Of a stretch of 64,000 nucleotides of DNA, positions 41,001 to 49,579 are shown in pieces (position 1 is the stretch's first letter; each line of letters starts with the position of its first letter). The DNA is taken from contig NZ_RAWM01000027.1 in the NCBI RefSeq assembly GCF_003668875.1, positions 20,362 through 84,361 on the forward strand. The letters are read 5' to 3'. The stretch is from Corallococcus interemptor (lineage in GTDB: Bacteria > Myxococcota > Myxococcia > Myxococcales > Myxococcaceae). A program made the translations under genes and the position numbers. The notes under the pieces were generated by a model. The model was given only the letters and a program-made list of their open reading frames with translations. It was not told the origin of the DNA and did not search any database.

Positions 41001-41402
41001 GTAGAAGGAGCAGCTCGGATCCACACTGGAAGTGCGGCCCACTTCCACACCGTCGCGGATGCCGTCGCCGTCCGTGTCGCGCAGGCCGGGGTTCGTCTTG
41101 AGGTTGCCCGTGTAGACCGTGGAGTACTCCTCCTGGTCCGTCAGGCCGTCGCAGTCCGAATCCTTCGTCGCGTTGTTCGGATCGTACGGGTCGGTGGTGA
41201 CCGGGCCCGGGTCGGGGTCGGGGTCGATGATGACGCCCGCGTCCTCGACGTAGCCCGCGTCGAAGCCCGCGTCGAAGCCCGCGTCGTTGCCACCGTCAGT
41301 GGGGGGATCAACGGGGCCGGGGTCCGGGTCAGTGCCGCCACAGCCCGCCATGAGCGTGGCGGCGAGCAGCGTGCCGGAGAAGAGTCGAATCCAATTGCGC
41401 AT
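38010..41402 (-). CDS. Large lipoprotein: thrombospondin type-3 repeats, VWA domain, Cys-rich tail
   Basis: An 1130-residue surface lipoprotein (signal ends LMAGC). Residues ~25-60 are Asp/Gly/Pro-rich. Residues ~70-420 hold about ten calcium-binding thrombospondin type-3 repeats of the DTDGDGLPDGxED type. A von Willebrand A domain follows at about 660-880 with the MIDAS motif DDSGSMAS (DxSxS). The last ~170 residues are Cys-rich and consist of repeated CxxDCGG-type knots. The combination suggests a calcium-stabilised outer-surface adhesin; M. xanthus gliding adhesin CglB is also a VWA lipoprotein but is far shorter, so orthology is not claimed. ATG start at 41402. Confidence 0.9.
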   Translation of the reverse strand: MRNWIRLFSGTLLAATLMAGCGGTDPDPGPVDPPTDGGNDAGFDAGFDAGYVEDAGVIIDPDPDPGPVTTDPYDPNNATKDSDCDGLTDQEEYSTVYTGNLKTNPGLRDTDGDGIRDGVEVGRTSSVDPSCSFYPDLDPTTRTSPVKADTDGDGLSDGLEDANRNGKRDLTETDPNTADSDGDGLPDGEEDANKNGSVSPGETDPRLRDSDGDGLPDGLEKQTGTDPLKPDTDGDTCSDGAEDVNKNGKHDSGETNPRVADCAASIPDADFDGIPDAVENATGTNPNKADTDGDGVADGVEDTNKNGRVDSGETDPRLTDTDCDGLQDGAGRDGFLGEDPNSNGQVDPGETDPSNPDSDGDGLLDGVERGVTTAAAPRNNCGYVGDADPATKTDPNKADSDGDGIPDGAEDSNQNGRVDPGELNPLDPKDGAATTPAGKACSVQNLRTVTFKEDSGADIRLALPNTFKTANMVNLTVAGQTVGVMGHDDTKQVTFIAYKRGQVGTSTTPSGDESGIRTGAALLSPADVEFTQTFTTWDGFPAAVSRYALAGTTDLKDFTNSLARQLVLNSTETLGGPAGITGPFKIQAQYVHRSNASVVVVLAITPAARYNEAGSLFTTADTAGGSALAQFGDADAVQCEVFTGNTAVVDFLFVVDDSGSMASSQTSLANAGTAVANKLGNATLDWRVSMVTTSYTVGSSANRNVLRPFTTNINQFKAWLTQNAVCNNNVCAVKGGTTQNPTYTPLPNTTCTANTHCWVGLAGDGSERPLEAARKAINDMAASTGGAETKIRPGAKVVVVILTDVKDQSTDTVANYSAYFLNSGTTSGTTSNPTGQPIQVHGIICPPDGAPCYAGEDNTNPRHLDVIQATGGVSGSIRDNTSITNTINAIVDSVIASVGYRTLKPPIGASLKVAVEAVVDPAVCPSIGDLPRSRTNGFDVDGINRTVSFYGACRPKESGKTQAALSYRYWIDRTTKPNGNPPPCASDTQYYDPKDPDFCKGKLACNRTTDKCECPADCGGTAPPGQVCDTDRAVCDFKCAPDCGGACGTFETCNTNTCSCSCVQSATCAAGYKFDNNACGCVCDTGALNCGTGYGADPGLCACVCKPDCGGCAPGFTCNVSACVCEKPIG

Positions 41403-41597
41403 AACGGGTCAGCACTCCGGAAAGGGGGGTTACGGAGAACACCGGCAGCATAGAGGGATGCGCAACTGATTCCGATGTAGGTACGCCCTGGGGCCGATGC
41501 CGAATCACGATTCGTAAACTTGGCGTTCACCGCTGTCGCCTGTTTCCGGCTGCACTGTCTTTACGGGGGCCAGGAGGGCTCGGTTATCGTCCGCCCC

Positions 41598-42413
41598 GTG
41601 CCTGTGTTCGGTCTTGCGGCGGTCTGGGGGGAAGCGGCTTCGCCTGAGAAGGCGGCGGCCGTCGTGGAGGGCCTGGGCGCGCTCCTGCCGTCCGCGCAGT
41701 CGATGCAGCTCGTGGTGGCGTTTCGCGACGAGGCCGGCGCGCTGGAGGTGAAGGTGGAGGTGCCGGGCTATCCGCGCGCGGCGGTGGAGCGGCTGGGCGA
41801 GGAGGTGCGCAAGAGCGGCGGCACGTTCGTGGAGCTGTGGCGTCTGCCCAAGGCGGAGCGGGACGCGCTGCGCTCGCGGAGCCTGGCGGGAGGCACGCCC
41901 TTCGCCGGCAACGAGCGCGAGCAGGCCGCGCAGGAGCTGCGCCAGCACCTGGAGGCCCTGGCCGCGCGAGGCCCCCTGCCCGCCGCGCCCAAGGCCCCGC
42001 CAGCCGAGGCACCGCCCGCGCCGCCAGCGGCTCCCCCCGCGAGCACGCCGGCGCCGGAGCCCGCGTCGTCCCCCGCGGCCTCTGGTGACGAACCCCAGCG
42101 CCGCGCCCGGCGTTTCGCGGTGAAGCTGGAGATGGAGTTCCGCACGGAGCTGGACTTCGTGCGCGAGCACGCGCTGAACATCAGCAACGGGGGACTCTTC
42201 GTGCGCACGGCGCACCGCCCGCCGCAGGACAGCGTCGTCACCGTGGACGTGAAGCTGCCCAACGGCCAGCGGCTGCAGGGCGAGGCGCTGGTGGTGCACG
42301 TGGTGGATGATCAGTACACCGGGGGCGTGGGGCTGGCCTTCCTGAGCGACGACGCCACCTTCGCGTCGACGCTGGACGGCTACCTGGCGAGCCTGGCCGG
42401 GGAGAAGGCGTGA
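41598..42413 (+). CDS. PilZ-domain protein (TIGR02266-like)
   Basis: A 271-residue protein. The N-terminal ~110 residues form a small alpha/beta domain, then an Ala/Pro-rich linker (~130-165), then a PilZ domain with RRARRF and ISNGGLFVRT (the R-x3-R and (D/N)xSxxG c-di-GMP motifs). This suggests binding of cyclic di-GMP. The start is uncertain: GTG at 41598 is chosen because family-like sequence begins there; a TTG 26 codons upstream is possible. The stop overlaps the GTG of the following kinase gene, so the two are coupled. Confidence 0.82.
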   Translation: MPVFGLAAVWGEAASPEKAAAVVEGLGALLPSAQSMQLVVAFRDEAGALEVKVEVPGYPRAAVERLGEEVRKSGGTFVELWRLPKAERDALRSRSLAGGTPFAGNEREQAAQELRQHLEALAARGPLPAAPKAPPAEAPPAPPAAPPASTPAPEPASSPAASGDEPQRRARRFAVKLEMEFRTELDFVREHALNISNGGLFVRTAHRPPQDSVVTVDVKLPNGQRLQGEALVVHVVDDQYTGGVGLAFLSDDATFASTLDGYLASLAGEKA

Positions 42414-43357
42414 CGTTGGAGGAAGGACAGACACCGGAGTGGCCGCGCGACCTGGGCCGGTTCCAGCTGCTGTCGCGGCTGGGGCGCGGCGGCAACGCGG
42501 AGGTGTTCCGCGCGCGGATGCTCCAGGGCCCGCGTGCGGGCGAGGAGGTGGCCCTCAAGCGCGTGCGGCCGGAGCGCCTGCGCGACGCGGAGGCGCGCGA
42601 GCAGCTGCTGCACGAAGGGGAGCTGGCCCGGTGCCTGGACCACCCGCACATCGTGGGCTTCCGCGAGTACGGCGAGCTGGCGGACGGGCCCTACCTGGCG
42701 CTGGAGCTGGTGGACGGCACGGACCTGGGGCGCGTGCTGGCGCAGTGCCGGCGCCGGCGCATCGAGCTGCCCATCGACATCTCCGTGATGATGGTGCGCC
42801 ACGTGCTGGAGGCGCTGGCGTACGCGCACAAGGCCACCAACGCCAAGGGCCTGCCGCTGGCGCTGGTGCACTGCGACGTGTCCCCGCACAACGTGCTGCT
42901 GTCGCGCGGCGGAGAGGTGAAGCTGGCGGACTTCGGCGTGGCCCGCTCGCGCGCGGGGCTGGCGATGGACCTCCGGCGGGTGGGCAAGCAGAACTACCGC
43001 TCGCCGGAGCTGCTCGCGGGCGAGGTCTCCGTGGCGGTGGACCTGTGGGCGGCGGCGGTGCTGCTCTATGAGCTCCTGTCGCTGGAGTCGCCCTATCCGG
43101 ACGGGACGGCCGAGGAGGTGGAGGCGTCCATCCGGGGCCTGCGGGTGACGCCGGTGCGCATGGTGGCGCCGGAGGTGTCGGATCCGCTGGCGCTGGTGCT
43201 GGACAGGGCGCTCGCGCCGCACCCGTCGCAGCGCTTCTCCTCCGCGGAGCAGTTCGCGCGGGCGCTGGCGGCGCTGAGCGACGACCGGGTGGCGACGCCG
43301 CTGGCCGTGGCCGCGGTGGTGCGCGGCCTGATGGGCGCGGAGCCGGTGACGGGCTGA
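42410..43357 (+). CDS. Ser/Thr protein kinase, single-domain cytoplasmic
   Basis: A 315-residue eukaryotic-like kinase consisting of the catalytic domain only, without membrane helix or sensor. The Gly-rich loop is LGRGGNAEVF, the ATP lysine is in VALKRV, the catalytic loop is HCDVSPHN (HCD in place of HRD, common in myxobacterial kinases), and the metal Asp is in ADFGVA. The GTG start overlaps the PilZ gene stop by four bases, so kinase and c-di-GMP effector are made together. A near-perfect hairpin follows the stop. Confidence 0.93.
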   Translation: MTLEEGQTPEWPRDLGRFQLLSRLGRGGNAEVFRARMLQGPRAGEEVALKRVRPERLRDAEAREQLLHEGELARCLDHPHIVGFREYGELADGPYLALELVDGTDLGRVLAQCRRRRIELPIDISVMMVRHVLEALAYAHKATNAKGLPLALVHCDVSPHNVLLSRGGEVKLADFGVARSRAGLAMDLRRVGKQNYRSPELLAGEVSVAVDLWAAAVLLYELLSLESPYPDGTAEEVEASIRGLRVTPVRMVAPEVSDPLALVLDRALAPHPSQRFSSAEQFARALAALSDDRVATPLAVAAVVRGLMGAEPVTG

Positions 43358-43358
43358 C

Positions 43359-43381
43359 GGCCGGGACGGGCGTCCCCGGCC
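43359..43381. terminator. Hairpin between convergent kinase and sbcC
   Basis: GGCCGGGAC and GTCCCCGGCC pair with one bulged base around a 4-base loop in the 30-base gap between the two stops. No clear U-tract on either side. Confidence 0.45.
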
Positions 43382-43387
43382 CTGGAA

Positions 43388-46300
43388 TCAGGCCACCTGT
43401 TGGCCGGCCGGCACGACCATCCCCGCGTCGCCCTCGACGACGAGCTTGCTGCGGCCGCCGCCCTGCTTCACCACGCGCACCTGCACGCCGATGCGCTCGG
43501 CGAGCCCGCTCACGTGGGAGATGATGCCCACCTGGCGGCCGGTGGCCTGGAGCGCGTCGAGCGTGGCCAGCGCGACCTCCAGCGTCTCCGGGTCCAGCGT
43601 GCCGAAGCCCTCGTCGATGAAGAGGGTCTCCACCTGCGTCGTCTCCGACGACAGCGAGGCCAGGCCCAGCGCGAGCGCCAGCGACACGAGGAAGCTCTCG
43701 CCGCCGGAGAGGCTGGCGACGCTGCGGACCTCGTCGCCCATGTCGCCGTCCACCACCTGGAGGTCCAGGTCATGGCCGGGCACGCGCTCCAGGCGGTAGC
43801 GGCGGGCCAGCTCGCGCAGGTGCGCGTTGGCGTGCAGCAGCAGCGCGTCCAGGGTGAGGCTCTGGGCGAAGACCTTGAACTTCTTGCCGTCGTGCGAACC
43901 GATGAGGTCGCCCAGCGTCTTCCACACCTCCGCGTCGGCGCGGCGCTGCTCCAGGGCCCGGGCCTCCGCGCCATGGCGCGCGCGGGCGGCGTCGTCGGTG
44001 TCCAGCTTCGCGCGCAGCAGGGCCTCCGCGCGGCGGCGCACCTCCACGTCGGTGCGCAGGCGCTCGCAGAGTTCCGCGACGTCCGCTTCCGCGAGGGTGG
44101 GGAGGCCGGAGGCTTCGTGGCGGACGCGGCGCTCGCGGCGCTCCACGAGGATGGCGCGGGCCTGGGCCACGGACTCGCGCAGGGCGTTGAGCGCGCGGGC
44201 CTCCGCGTCGCACCAGGCGGCGCCGCGCGCCAGCAGGGCCTTGAGTTCGTCCAGGGTGGTGCCGTTGCCGGCGAGGCGTTCCGCGAGGACGGCCTGGGCA
44301 CGCTCCAGGGTGAGGGCGGCCTCGGAGCGCAGGCGCACGGCGTCCTCGGCGCGGGCGGTGGCGACCTTCTCCGCCTGCTGGAGGGCTTCGGAGTCCTCGC
44401 GGGCGCGCTCGTAGGCGGCCTGGGCGGCGTCGACGCGAGCCTGGACCTCCGCGCGCACCTCCTGCGTGGGGCGGCCCTGGAGCAGCCGGGAGCGGGCCTT
44501 GGACGCCTCCTGGAAGGCGGTGTCCTTGAGGCTCGCGCGGTGGGCGGCGGTCTCCGCGTCCTCATGGCGGTCCTGGAGACGGACCTCCTCGCGGGCGCGC
44601 AGGACCTGCTGTTCCTCCAGGCGCTTGCGGGAGGCCTCCAGCTCCGCGAGCTTTTCGCGCCACTTCGTCACGCGCTCCAGGCACCGGCTCTGGAAGCGAG
44701 CGGGGTCGGCGGCGAGCTTGTCCTTCCAGGTGGCCTCTTCACTGGCGAAGGGAGGGGACACTTCGGTCAGGGCGCGCTCGCGGGCGTCACGGGCGGTGTC
44801 GCGGCGAAGCAGCGCGTCCCGGTGGGACTGCGCCGCGCGGGACTGAGCGTCCTCGGCCTTGCGAAGGGCATCAGCCGCGCCCTCGCGCCGGGTGCGCCGG
44901 GTCTCCAGCAGGGCGCGGGCCTCGCGAGCAGCACCGGCGCGGGCTTCCGCGGAGGCCTCTTCATCACGAAGGGTCGCGAGCCGCGAGCGCACGTCCTCCT
45001 GGGCCGAGCGGATCCACGCCTGGGCGGTGGCCGCTTCCGCGTCCTCGGGAGGCACGGCATTGGCAGCGGCCGAGCTTGAACGCCGGGCTGCCACATCGGC
45101 GTCTGCCTCCGACTTCGCCGCGTCTTCACCCGGCAGCACCGCACGGGTCCACCGTTCGCGCGCCGCGCGCCAGGCTTCACGGTGTGCCGTGCGCTTGCGG
45201 GCCGCCGTGTCGCGCCGGGCCTCGGCCTGGGTCGCGGCCGTGTCCGCGGTCGCCTGAAGCACGCTCGCCGCGCCCTCCTGCTTCGCCGCGATAGCGCGCG
45301 CGGACTCCAGCTCCAGCACCCGGGCCGCGGCCTCCGCGACCAGGCCCTCCAGCGCGGAACCCTCCCGTGCATACGGGTGTTCCAGCGCGCCGCACAGCGG
45401 GCACGGCTCACCGGCATGCAGCGCCGCGCGGTGCGAGGCCAGCCCCTGCGTCGCCTCCGCGCGCGACTGCGCACGCCGAGCCTCCTGGAGCATCGCCTCC
45501 TGCGTCGCCCGCCGCGCCGCCGCGTCCTTCGCCTCCTCCGCCGCGCGCTGCGAAGCCTCGCGGTGCGACTGCACCTCCGCCGCCGCGTCACCCTCCGCCG
45601 TCCCCTCCGCCCGAGCCCCTTCACCCGCGAGCGCCAGCGCCCCCAGCGCGTCCTGCCGCGCCAGCAGCGCTTCCCGGAGCTCCCGCCGAGCCGCGCCGCC
45701 ATCCTCCCCCAGCGCGGCCTCCGCGTGCGTCGCCAGCGCCTGCGCCTGGGCCTCCGACTCGACCGCGTCCTGGTGCTCTTCACGGCGCGCCTGGACCTCG
45801 TTGCCCAGCCGGTCCGCGTCCTTCCCCAGCCGCTCCGCGTCCGCGCCCGCCGCCTGTTCCTCCTTCAGCGCCCCCGCGAAGCGCTCCAGCTCGCGCTGCC
45901 AGCGGGGCCACTCGGTGGCCAGGGACTCCCAGCTCGCATGCGACACGCGCCACGCCTCGGCCGCGTCCACCAGCGCCTGGGCCTTCGTCTCCGCCGCCTG
46001 CACCAGCGCCAGCGCATCACGCGCCGAACCCTCCGCGGCCTTCGCCTGCTTCGCCAGCTCCGCGGCCTCACGGGCCTCGCGCTCCGCCTCCGCGCGGCGC
46101 GTGTCCAGGGTCGCGGCCTCCTCCAGCGCCGGACGCACGGACGCCTCCGCGTCCAGCGCCGCCGCCCGCGCGGCCTCCGCCTGCATCCGCACCTGCCGCT
46201 GCGCCGCCGCCGCCGCGAGCGCTCCTTCCGCCTGCGAGGCCCGCTCCAGCTGCTCGGCCTCCGCCCTCACGCAGCCCTGCTCCGCGGCCTCCACCGCGGA

Positions 46301-47242
46301 CACCACCGCGCGAAAGCCCTCCGCCGCGCGCACCGACTCCAGCAGCGCCTCACGCGGCGCCGCCGCCTCCCGCTCCGCCTCCGCCCGGGCCACCGCGCCA
46401 TCCGCCTGCTGCTCCTGCCCCACGAACTCCGCGCGCTGCGCGTACCAGGACCGGGCCGCCTCCGCTTCACGCAGCCGCGTGTCCTCACGGACCCGCGCCG
46501 CCTCTTCCTCCCCCAGCTGGGCGCGCACGCCCTCGCGATCCGCGTCCGACATCAACGCGATGGCCGCGAGCCCCTGCGACAGCCGCTTCAGCTCCTCCTG
46601 CTCCTTCGCGTTCTTCTCATGCGCGGCGATGGACAGCCGGCTGTACACCTCCGTGCCCGTCATCCGCTCCAGCAGCTCCGCGCGCTCGTTCGCGTCCGCG
46701 CGCAGGAACGCCGCGAACTCTCCCTGCGCCAGCAGCGCCGAGCGCCGGAACTGGTCGAACGACAGCCCCAGCCGCTCCTGAATCGCCTGGAGCACCTCGC
46801 CCTTGGTGCGGCCGAACAGCTGCCCCGACGCCACATCCGTCAGGCTCAGCTCCTGCGGCCGGAAACGCCCCTCCGCCCGCTCACGCGCCCGCCACACGTT
46901 CCACCGGGCCCGGTAGCGCCGCCCGTCCTTGCCCAGGAAGTCCACCTCCGCGTGGCCCTTGCCCGCCCCGCGCCGCAGCATGCCGCGCACGTCGTACGCG
47001 GACAGCCGCGCCTCCTCGTCCTCGTCCGCGCGGCCCACCAGCACCTTGCTGGGCCCGCCCAGCCGGGGCGTGCGGTCGAACAGCGCCAGGCACAGCGCAT
47101 CCAGGAGCGTGCTCTTCCCTGCCCCCGTCGCGCCGGAGATGGCGAACAGCCCCAGCCGGTCCAGCGGCGCCCGGTCCAGCTCCAGCGCGAAGTCCCCCGC
47201 GAAGCTCGTGAGGTTGCTGCCGCGAATCGCGAGAATCTTCAC
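43388..47242 (-). CDS. sbcC: Exonuclease subunit SbcC
   Basis: A 1284-residue SMC-like ATPase of the SbcCD nuclease that cleaves hairpins and DNA ends. Walker A is GATGAGKST (residues 37-45), the zinc hook is CPLCG at 614-618 in the middle of ~900 residues of Ala/Glu/Arg-rich coiled coil, and the C-terminal head has the SLSGGES signature and the LFIDEGFGTLD Walker B. The GTG start at 47242 overlaps the sbcD stop by four bases; the ORF extends upstream only inside sbcD. Confidence 0.96.
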   Translation of the reverse strand: MKILAIRGSNLTSFAGDFALELDRAPLDRLGLFAISGATGAGKSTLLDALCLALFDRTPRLGGPSKVLVGRADEDEEARLSAYDVRGMLRRGAGKGHAEVDFLGKDGRRYRARWNVWRARERAEGRFRPQELSLTDVASGQLFGRTKGEVLQAIQERLGLSFDQFRRSALLAQGEFAAFLRADANERAELLERMTGTEVYSRLSIAAHEKNAKEQEELKRLSQGLAAIALMSDADREGVRAQLGEEEAARVREDTRLREAEAARSWYAQRAEFVGQEQQADGAVARAEAEREAAAPREALLESVRAAEGFRAVVSAVEAAEQGCVRAEAEQLERASQAEGALAAAAAQRQVRMQAEAARAAALDAEASVRPALEEAATLDTRRAEAEREAREAAELAKQAKAAEGSARDALALVQAAETKAQALVDAAEAWRVSHASWESLATEWPRWQRELERFAGALKEEQAAGADAERLGKDADRLGNEVQARREEHQDAVESEAQAQALATHAEAALGEDGGAARRELREALLARQDALGALALAGEGARAEGTAEGDAAAEVQSHREASQRAAEEAKDAAARRATQEAMLQEARRAQSRAEATQGLASHRAALHAGEPCPLCGALEHPYAREGSALEGLVAEAAARVLELESARAIAAKQEGAASVLQATADTAATQAEARRDTAARKRTAHREAWRAARERWTRAVLPGEDAAKSEADADVAARRSSSAAANAVPPEDAEAATAQAWIRSAQEDVRSRLATLRDEEASAEARAGAAREARALLETRRTRREGAADALRKAEDAQSRAAQSHRDALLRRDTARDARERALTEVSPPFASEEATWKDKLAADPARFQSRCLERVTKWREKLAELEASRKRLEEQQVLRAREEVRLQDRHEDAETAAHRASLKDTAFQEASKARSRLLQGRPTQEVRAEVQARVDAAQAAYERAREDSEALQQAEKVATARAEDAVRLRSEAALTLERAQAVLAERLAGNGTTLDELKALLARGAAWCDAEARALNALRESVAQARAILVERRERRVRHEASGLPTLAEADVAELCERLRTDVEVRRRAEALLRAKLDTDDAARARHGAEARALEQRRADAEVWKTLGDLIGSHDGKKFKVFAQSLTLDALLLHANAHLRELARRYRLERVPGHDLDLQVVDGDMGDEVRSVASLSGGESFLVSLALALGLASLSSETTQVETLFIDEGFGTLDPETLEVALATLDALQATGRQVGIISHVSGLAERIGVQVRVVKQGGGRSKLVVEGDAGMVVPAGQQVA

Positions 47243-48483
47243 GACGCGTCCTCCTGCACCTGCGTGAGCAGCGCGTGGAACGACTCCAGCAACCCCGGTG
47301 AGGGCGCCTCCTTGAAGTCCCGCGCATACCGGGCGAGGAACACGTCCTCCGGCGTGCGCTCCCGCAGCGACAACCCCGGCCGCACGTCCGCCAGCGCCCC
47401 GCCCGTGCCCGTGTAGAACGGCGTCAGCTTCACCAGCCGCGCCGCCCGTCCCTCCAGCGCCTTCTCCACCTTGTGGCGCAGCGCCGGCTCCGGCCGGGGC
47501 AGCGACACACAGACCTCCAGGTACGGCCGCATGGACTCCGGCGCCCCCGCATCGCACGCGGGCAGCGCCGCCAGCAGCTCCAGCACCTCCGGCAGCGGCG
47601 CCGCGTCCCGGGCCGGCACCCGCATCATGTCCGTGGTGCGCGGCACCGGCAGCGGACGCACCTGCGTGAGCGCCCCGTCCTCCACGTCCAGCACCAGCAC
47701 CTGGTGGCGGTAGTGCGCCTCCGACAGCGACAGCGGCAAGGGAGAGCCGCTGTAGCGCACGCCCTCGCGTCCACCCACGCGCTGCGCCTTGTGCAGGTGT
47801 CCCAGCGCCGCGTACGCGACGTCCTCCGGGAACAGCTCCACCGGCAGCGCGTGCTGGTTGCCCCCCAGAATCTTCCGCTCGCTCAGCTCCGACAGCTCCG
47901 AGCCCGTCATGTAACAGTGGCCCATGGCCACCAGCGCCTGCCCGGACCTGCGCCGCCTGCGCGCCGAGTCCAGCACCTCCGAATAGACGGAGCGCACGCC
48001 CTCCACCAGCCGGTCCCCTTCACTGTCCGGCACGGACGGCAGGTCCGACGGGCGCAGGTACGGCACCGCCGCCACCCACGCGCCCACCTTGCCGCGCGCG
48101 TCGTGCACCGGCACCACCAGCCGGTCCATCTCCAGTCCGCCCCGGTGGCGCGGCAGGCCGCCCACCACGCGCACGCCCAGGGCGTGGAACAGCGGATCCG
48201 GCGCGTCCAGGCGCGCGGCGGAGTCGTGGTTGCCACCCACCACCACCACGTCCAGCTTCGGCAGCGTGCGCCGGGCGCGCGCGACGAAGTGGTACCAGGC
48301 CGCCTGCGCCTCCGCGCTGGGGTTGGCCGTGTCGAAGATGTCGCCGGCCACCAGGAGCGCGTCCACCTCCTGGGCCACCAGCGTGTCCAACAGCCACGTC
48401 AGGAACGCGGCGTGCTCCGCTTCGCGCGAGACGTCATACAACGTGTGGCCCAGGTGCCAGTCCGACGTGTGCAGCAGGCGCAT
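47239..48483 (-). CDS. sbcD: Exonuclease subunit SbcD
   Basis: A 414-residue Mre11-type nuclease subunit. Metal-binding phosphoesterase motifs are visible: TSDWHLGH (I), VAGDIFD (II), GNHDS (III), and a later GHCYMTG-type His and GHLHKAQ. Directly precedes and overlaps sbcC. ATG start; the promoter would be within the long non-coding gap 48484-48892. Confidence 0.96.
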   Translation of the reverse strand: MRLLHTSDWHLGHTLYDVSREAEHAAFLTWLLDTLVAQEVDALLVAGDIFDTANPSAEAQAAWYHFVARARRTLPKLDVVVVGGNHDSAARLDAPDPLFHALGVRVVGGLPRHRGGLEMDRLVVPVHDARGKVGAWVAAVPYLRPSDLPSVPDSEGDRLVEGVRSVYSEVLDSARRRRRSGQALVAMGHCYMTGSELSELSERKILGGNQHALPVELFPEDVAYAALGHLHKAQRVGGREGVRYSGSPLPLSLSEAHYRHQVLVLDVEDGALTQVRPLPVPRTTDMMRVPARDAAPLPEVLELLAALPACDAGAPESMRPYLEVCVSLPRPEPALRHKVEKALEGRAARLVKLTPFYTGTGGALADVRPGLSLRERTPEDVFLARYARDFKEAPSPGLLESFHALLTQVQEDAS

Positions 48484-48892
48484 CCGGCGTTCACCCTCCC
48501 TCGTGGCCCGGTGGCGGGTGCGAGCCGGGCAGCCTCTCCCGGTCCCCGTCCCGACTCCAAGCGGCGAGCCCTCGCTCCCTTACCCGCCCCCTCTGACATT
48601 GTCGAAAAAGGGCGTCATTCCGCGCGCTTGCATCCGTGGCCTTCCCGACGCGTCCCGTCCTCCCCACCCCACGCGCCACGGAGCCTCCGAGCGCGGCCCG
48701 GGTCCACCCACGAGGGCACACCCGTGGCATGGGAATCCTGCGCCATGCGTGCACTCCGCACGTTTGCATGCGCGCGGCGTCCCTTCCCCAGGTCCACATA
48801 CCCCATGCAGCAAGCCTGCCCGGCGCGCGGAGGTGCATCCGCGATCGGAATGATGGACCACACGCCGCGAGGCCAGTGCACAATGCGCCGCC
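48484..48892. other. 409-base intergenic region between divergent genes
   Basis: Holds the upstream regions of sbcD (leftward) and of the membrane-anchored protein (rightward). Open frames here are short GC-driven shadows with no domain. A CACAAT element just before the rightward gene could be a -10. I see no RNA gene or repeat. Confidence 0.5.
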
Positions 48893-49573
48893 ATGCTTTC
48901 CGGTGTCTTCTCCCCGCTCGGCATCCTCGCGTCCCTGCTCGTCCTGGGCGCCCTGGTCCTCGCCACGCTGTTCGAACTCAAGCGCCGTCAGCGCGCCGCG
49001 TGGGAGGCGTTCGCGAAGGCGCACGGCCTGTCCATCGCGGAGCGGCGCATGGAGGTCCAGGGGCGCTATCAGGGGCGGCCGCTGCTGCTGGCCACGGGCA
49101 AGCGCGGCGCGGGCGGCAAGAAGCGCCACACCGTGACGGTGCTGCGGCTGGACCTGGAGGGCGCGCTGCCCGCGGACCTGCTGCTGGAGCACGAGCGCCC
49201 CGAGGACAAGATCCCCGGCGCCGCCACCCCGCGCGAGGAGATGCTGGGTGACGCGGAGCTGGACGCGGCCTTCCAGGTGGAGGGGCTGTCCCCGGAGGCG
49301 CGCCCCGTCATCCTGGATCCGGGCGTGCGTCAGCGCCTGCTGGGCCTCAAGGGCCACCGCCGCGTGAGCCTCAAGGGCGGCTGGCTCCAGGTGGAGCAGC
49401 GCGGGGTCCCCGCGAGCACCACCGCGCTGGAGACACTGCTCCGCGCGCCCCACGACCTGGCCCGCGCCATCACCGAGGCCGCCCCCGCGCTGCCCGCGTC
49501 CACCACCGTGGAGGCCCCGCTGCACGCCGGAGCGCCGCTGGACGAAGAGCTCCCCGGCTCCGAGCACGCCTGA
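48893..49573 (+). CDS. Membrane-anchored hypothetical protein, 226 residues
   Basis: One N-terminal membrane helix (LGILASLLVLGALVLATL) followed by a basic segment and a ~190-residue soluble part with a QGRYQGRPLLL strand and no recognised domain; the last 30 residues are Ala/Pro-rich. It is probably a bitopic protein with the C-terminus in the cytoplasm, judged from the positive residues after the helix. The layout resembles the smaller protein at 19345-19671. It converges on the MYXO-CTERM gene with six bases between stops. Confidence 0.75.
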   Translation: MLSGVFSPLGILASLLVLGALVLATLFELKRRQRAAWEAFAKAHGLSIAERRMEVQGRYQGRPLLLATGKRGAGGKKRHTVTVLRLDLEGALPADLLLEHERPEDKIPGAATPREEMLGDAELDAAFQVEGLSPEARPVILDPGVRQRLLGLKGHRRVSLKGGWLQVEQRGVPASTTALETLLRAPHDLARAITEAAPALPASTTVEAPLHAGAPLDEELPGSEHA

Positions 49574-49579
49574 GCTGCG

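Noticed and set aside
40100..41100. Periodic DNA repeats in the VWA lipoprotein gene considered as a CRISPR or tandem repeat array.
   Set aside because: The periodicity is in the protein (calcium-binding Asp repeats); the DNA units vary in length and sequence and lie within an open frame.
38010..41402. Naming the VWA lipoprotein CglB.
   Set aside because: It is about 2.7 times longer and carries thrombospondin repeats that CglB lacks.
37977..41453. A 1158-codon open frame antisense to the VWA lipoprotein.
   Set aside because: Repetitive Val/Arg/Gly/Ala mirror of the Asp-rich repeats, with no signal or domain.
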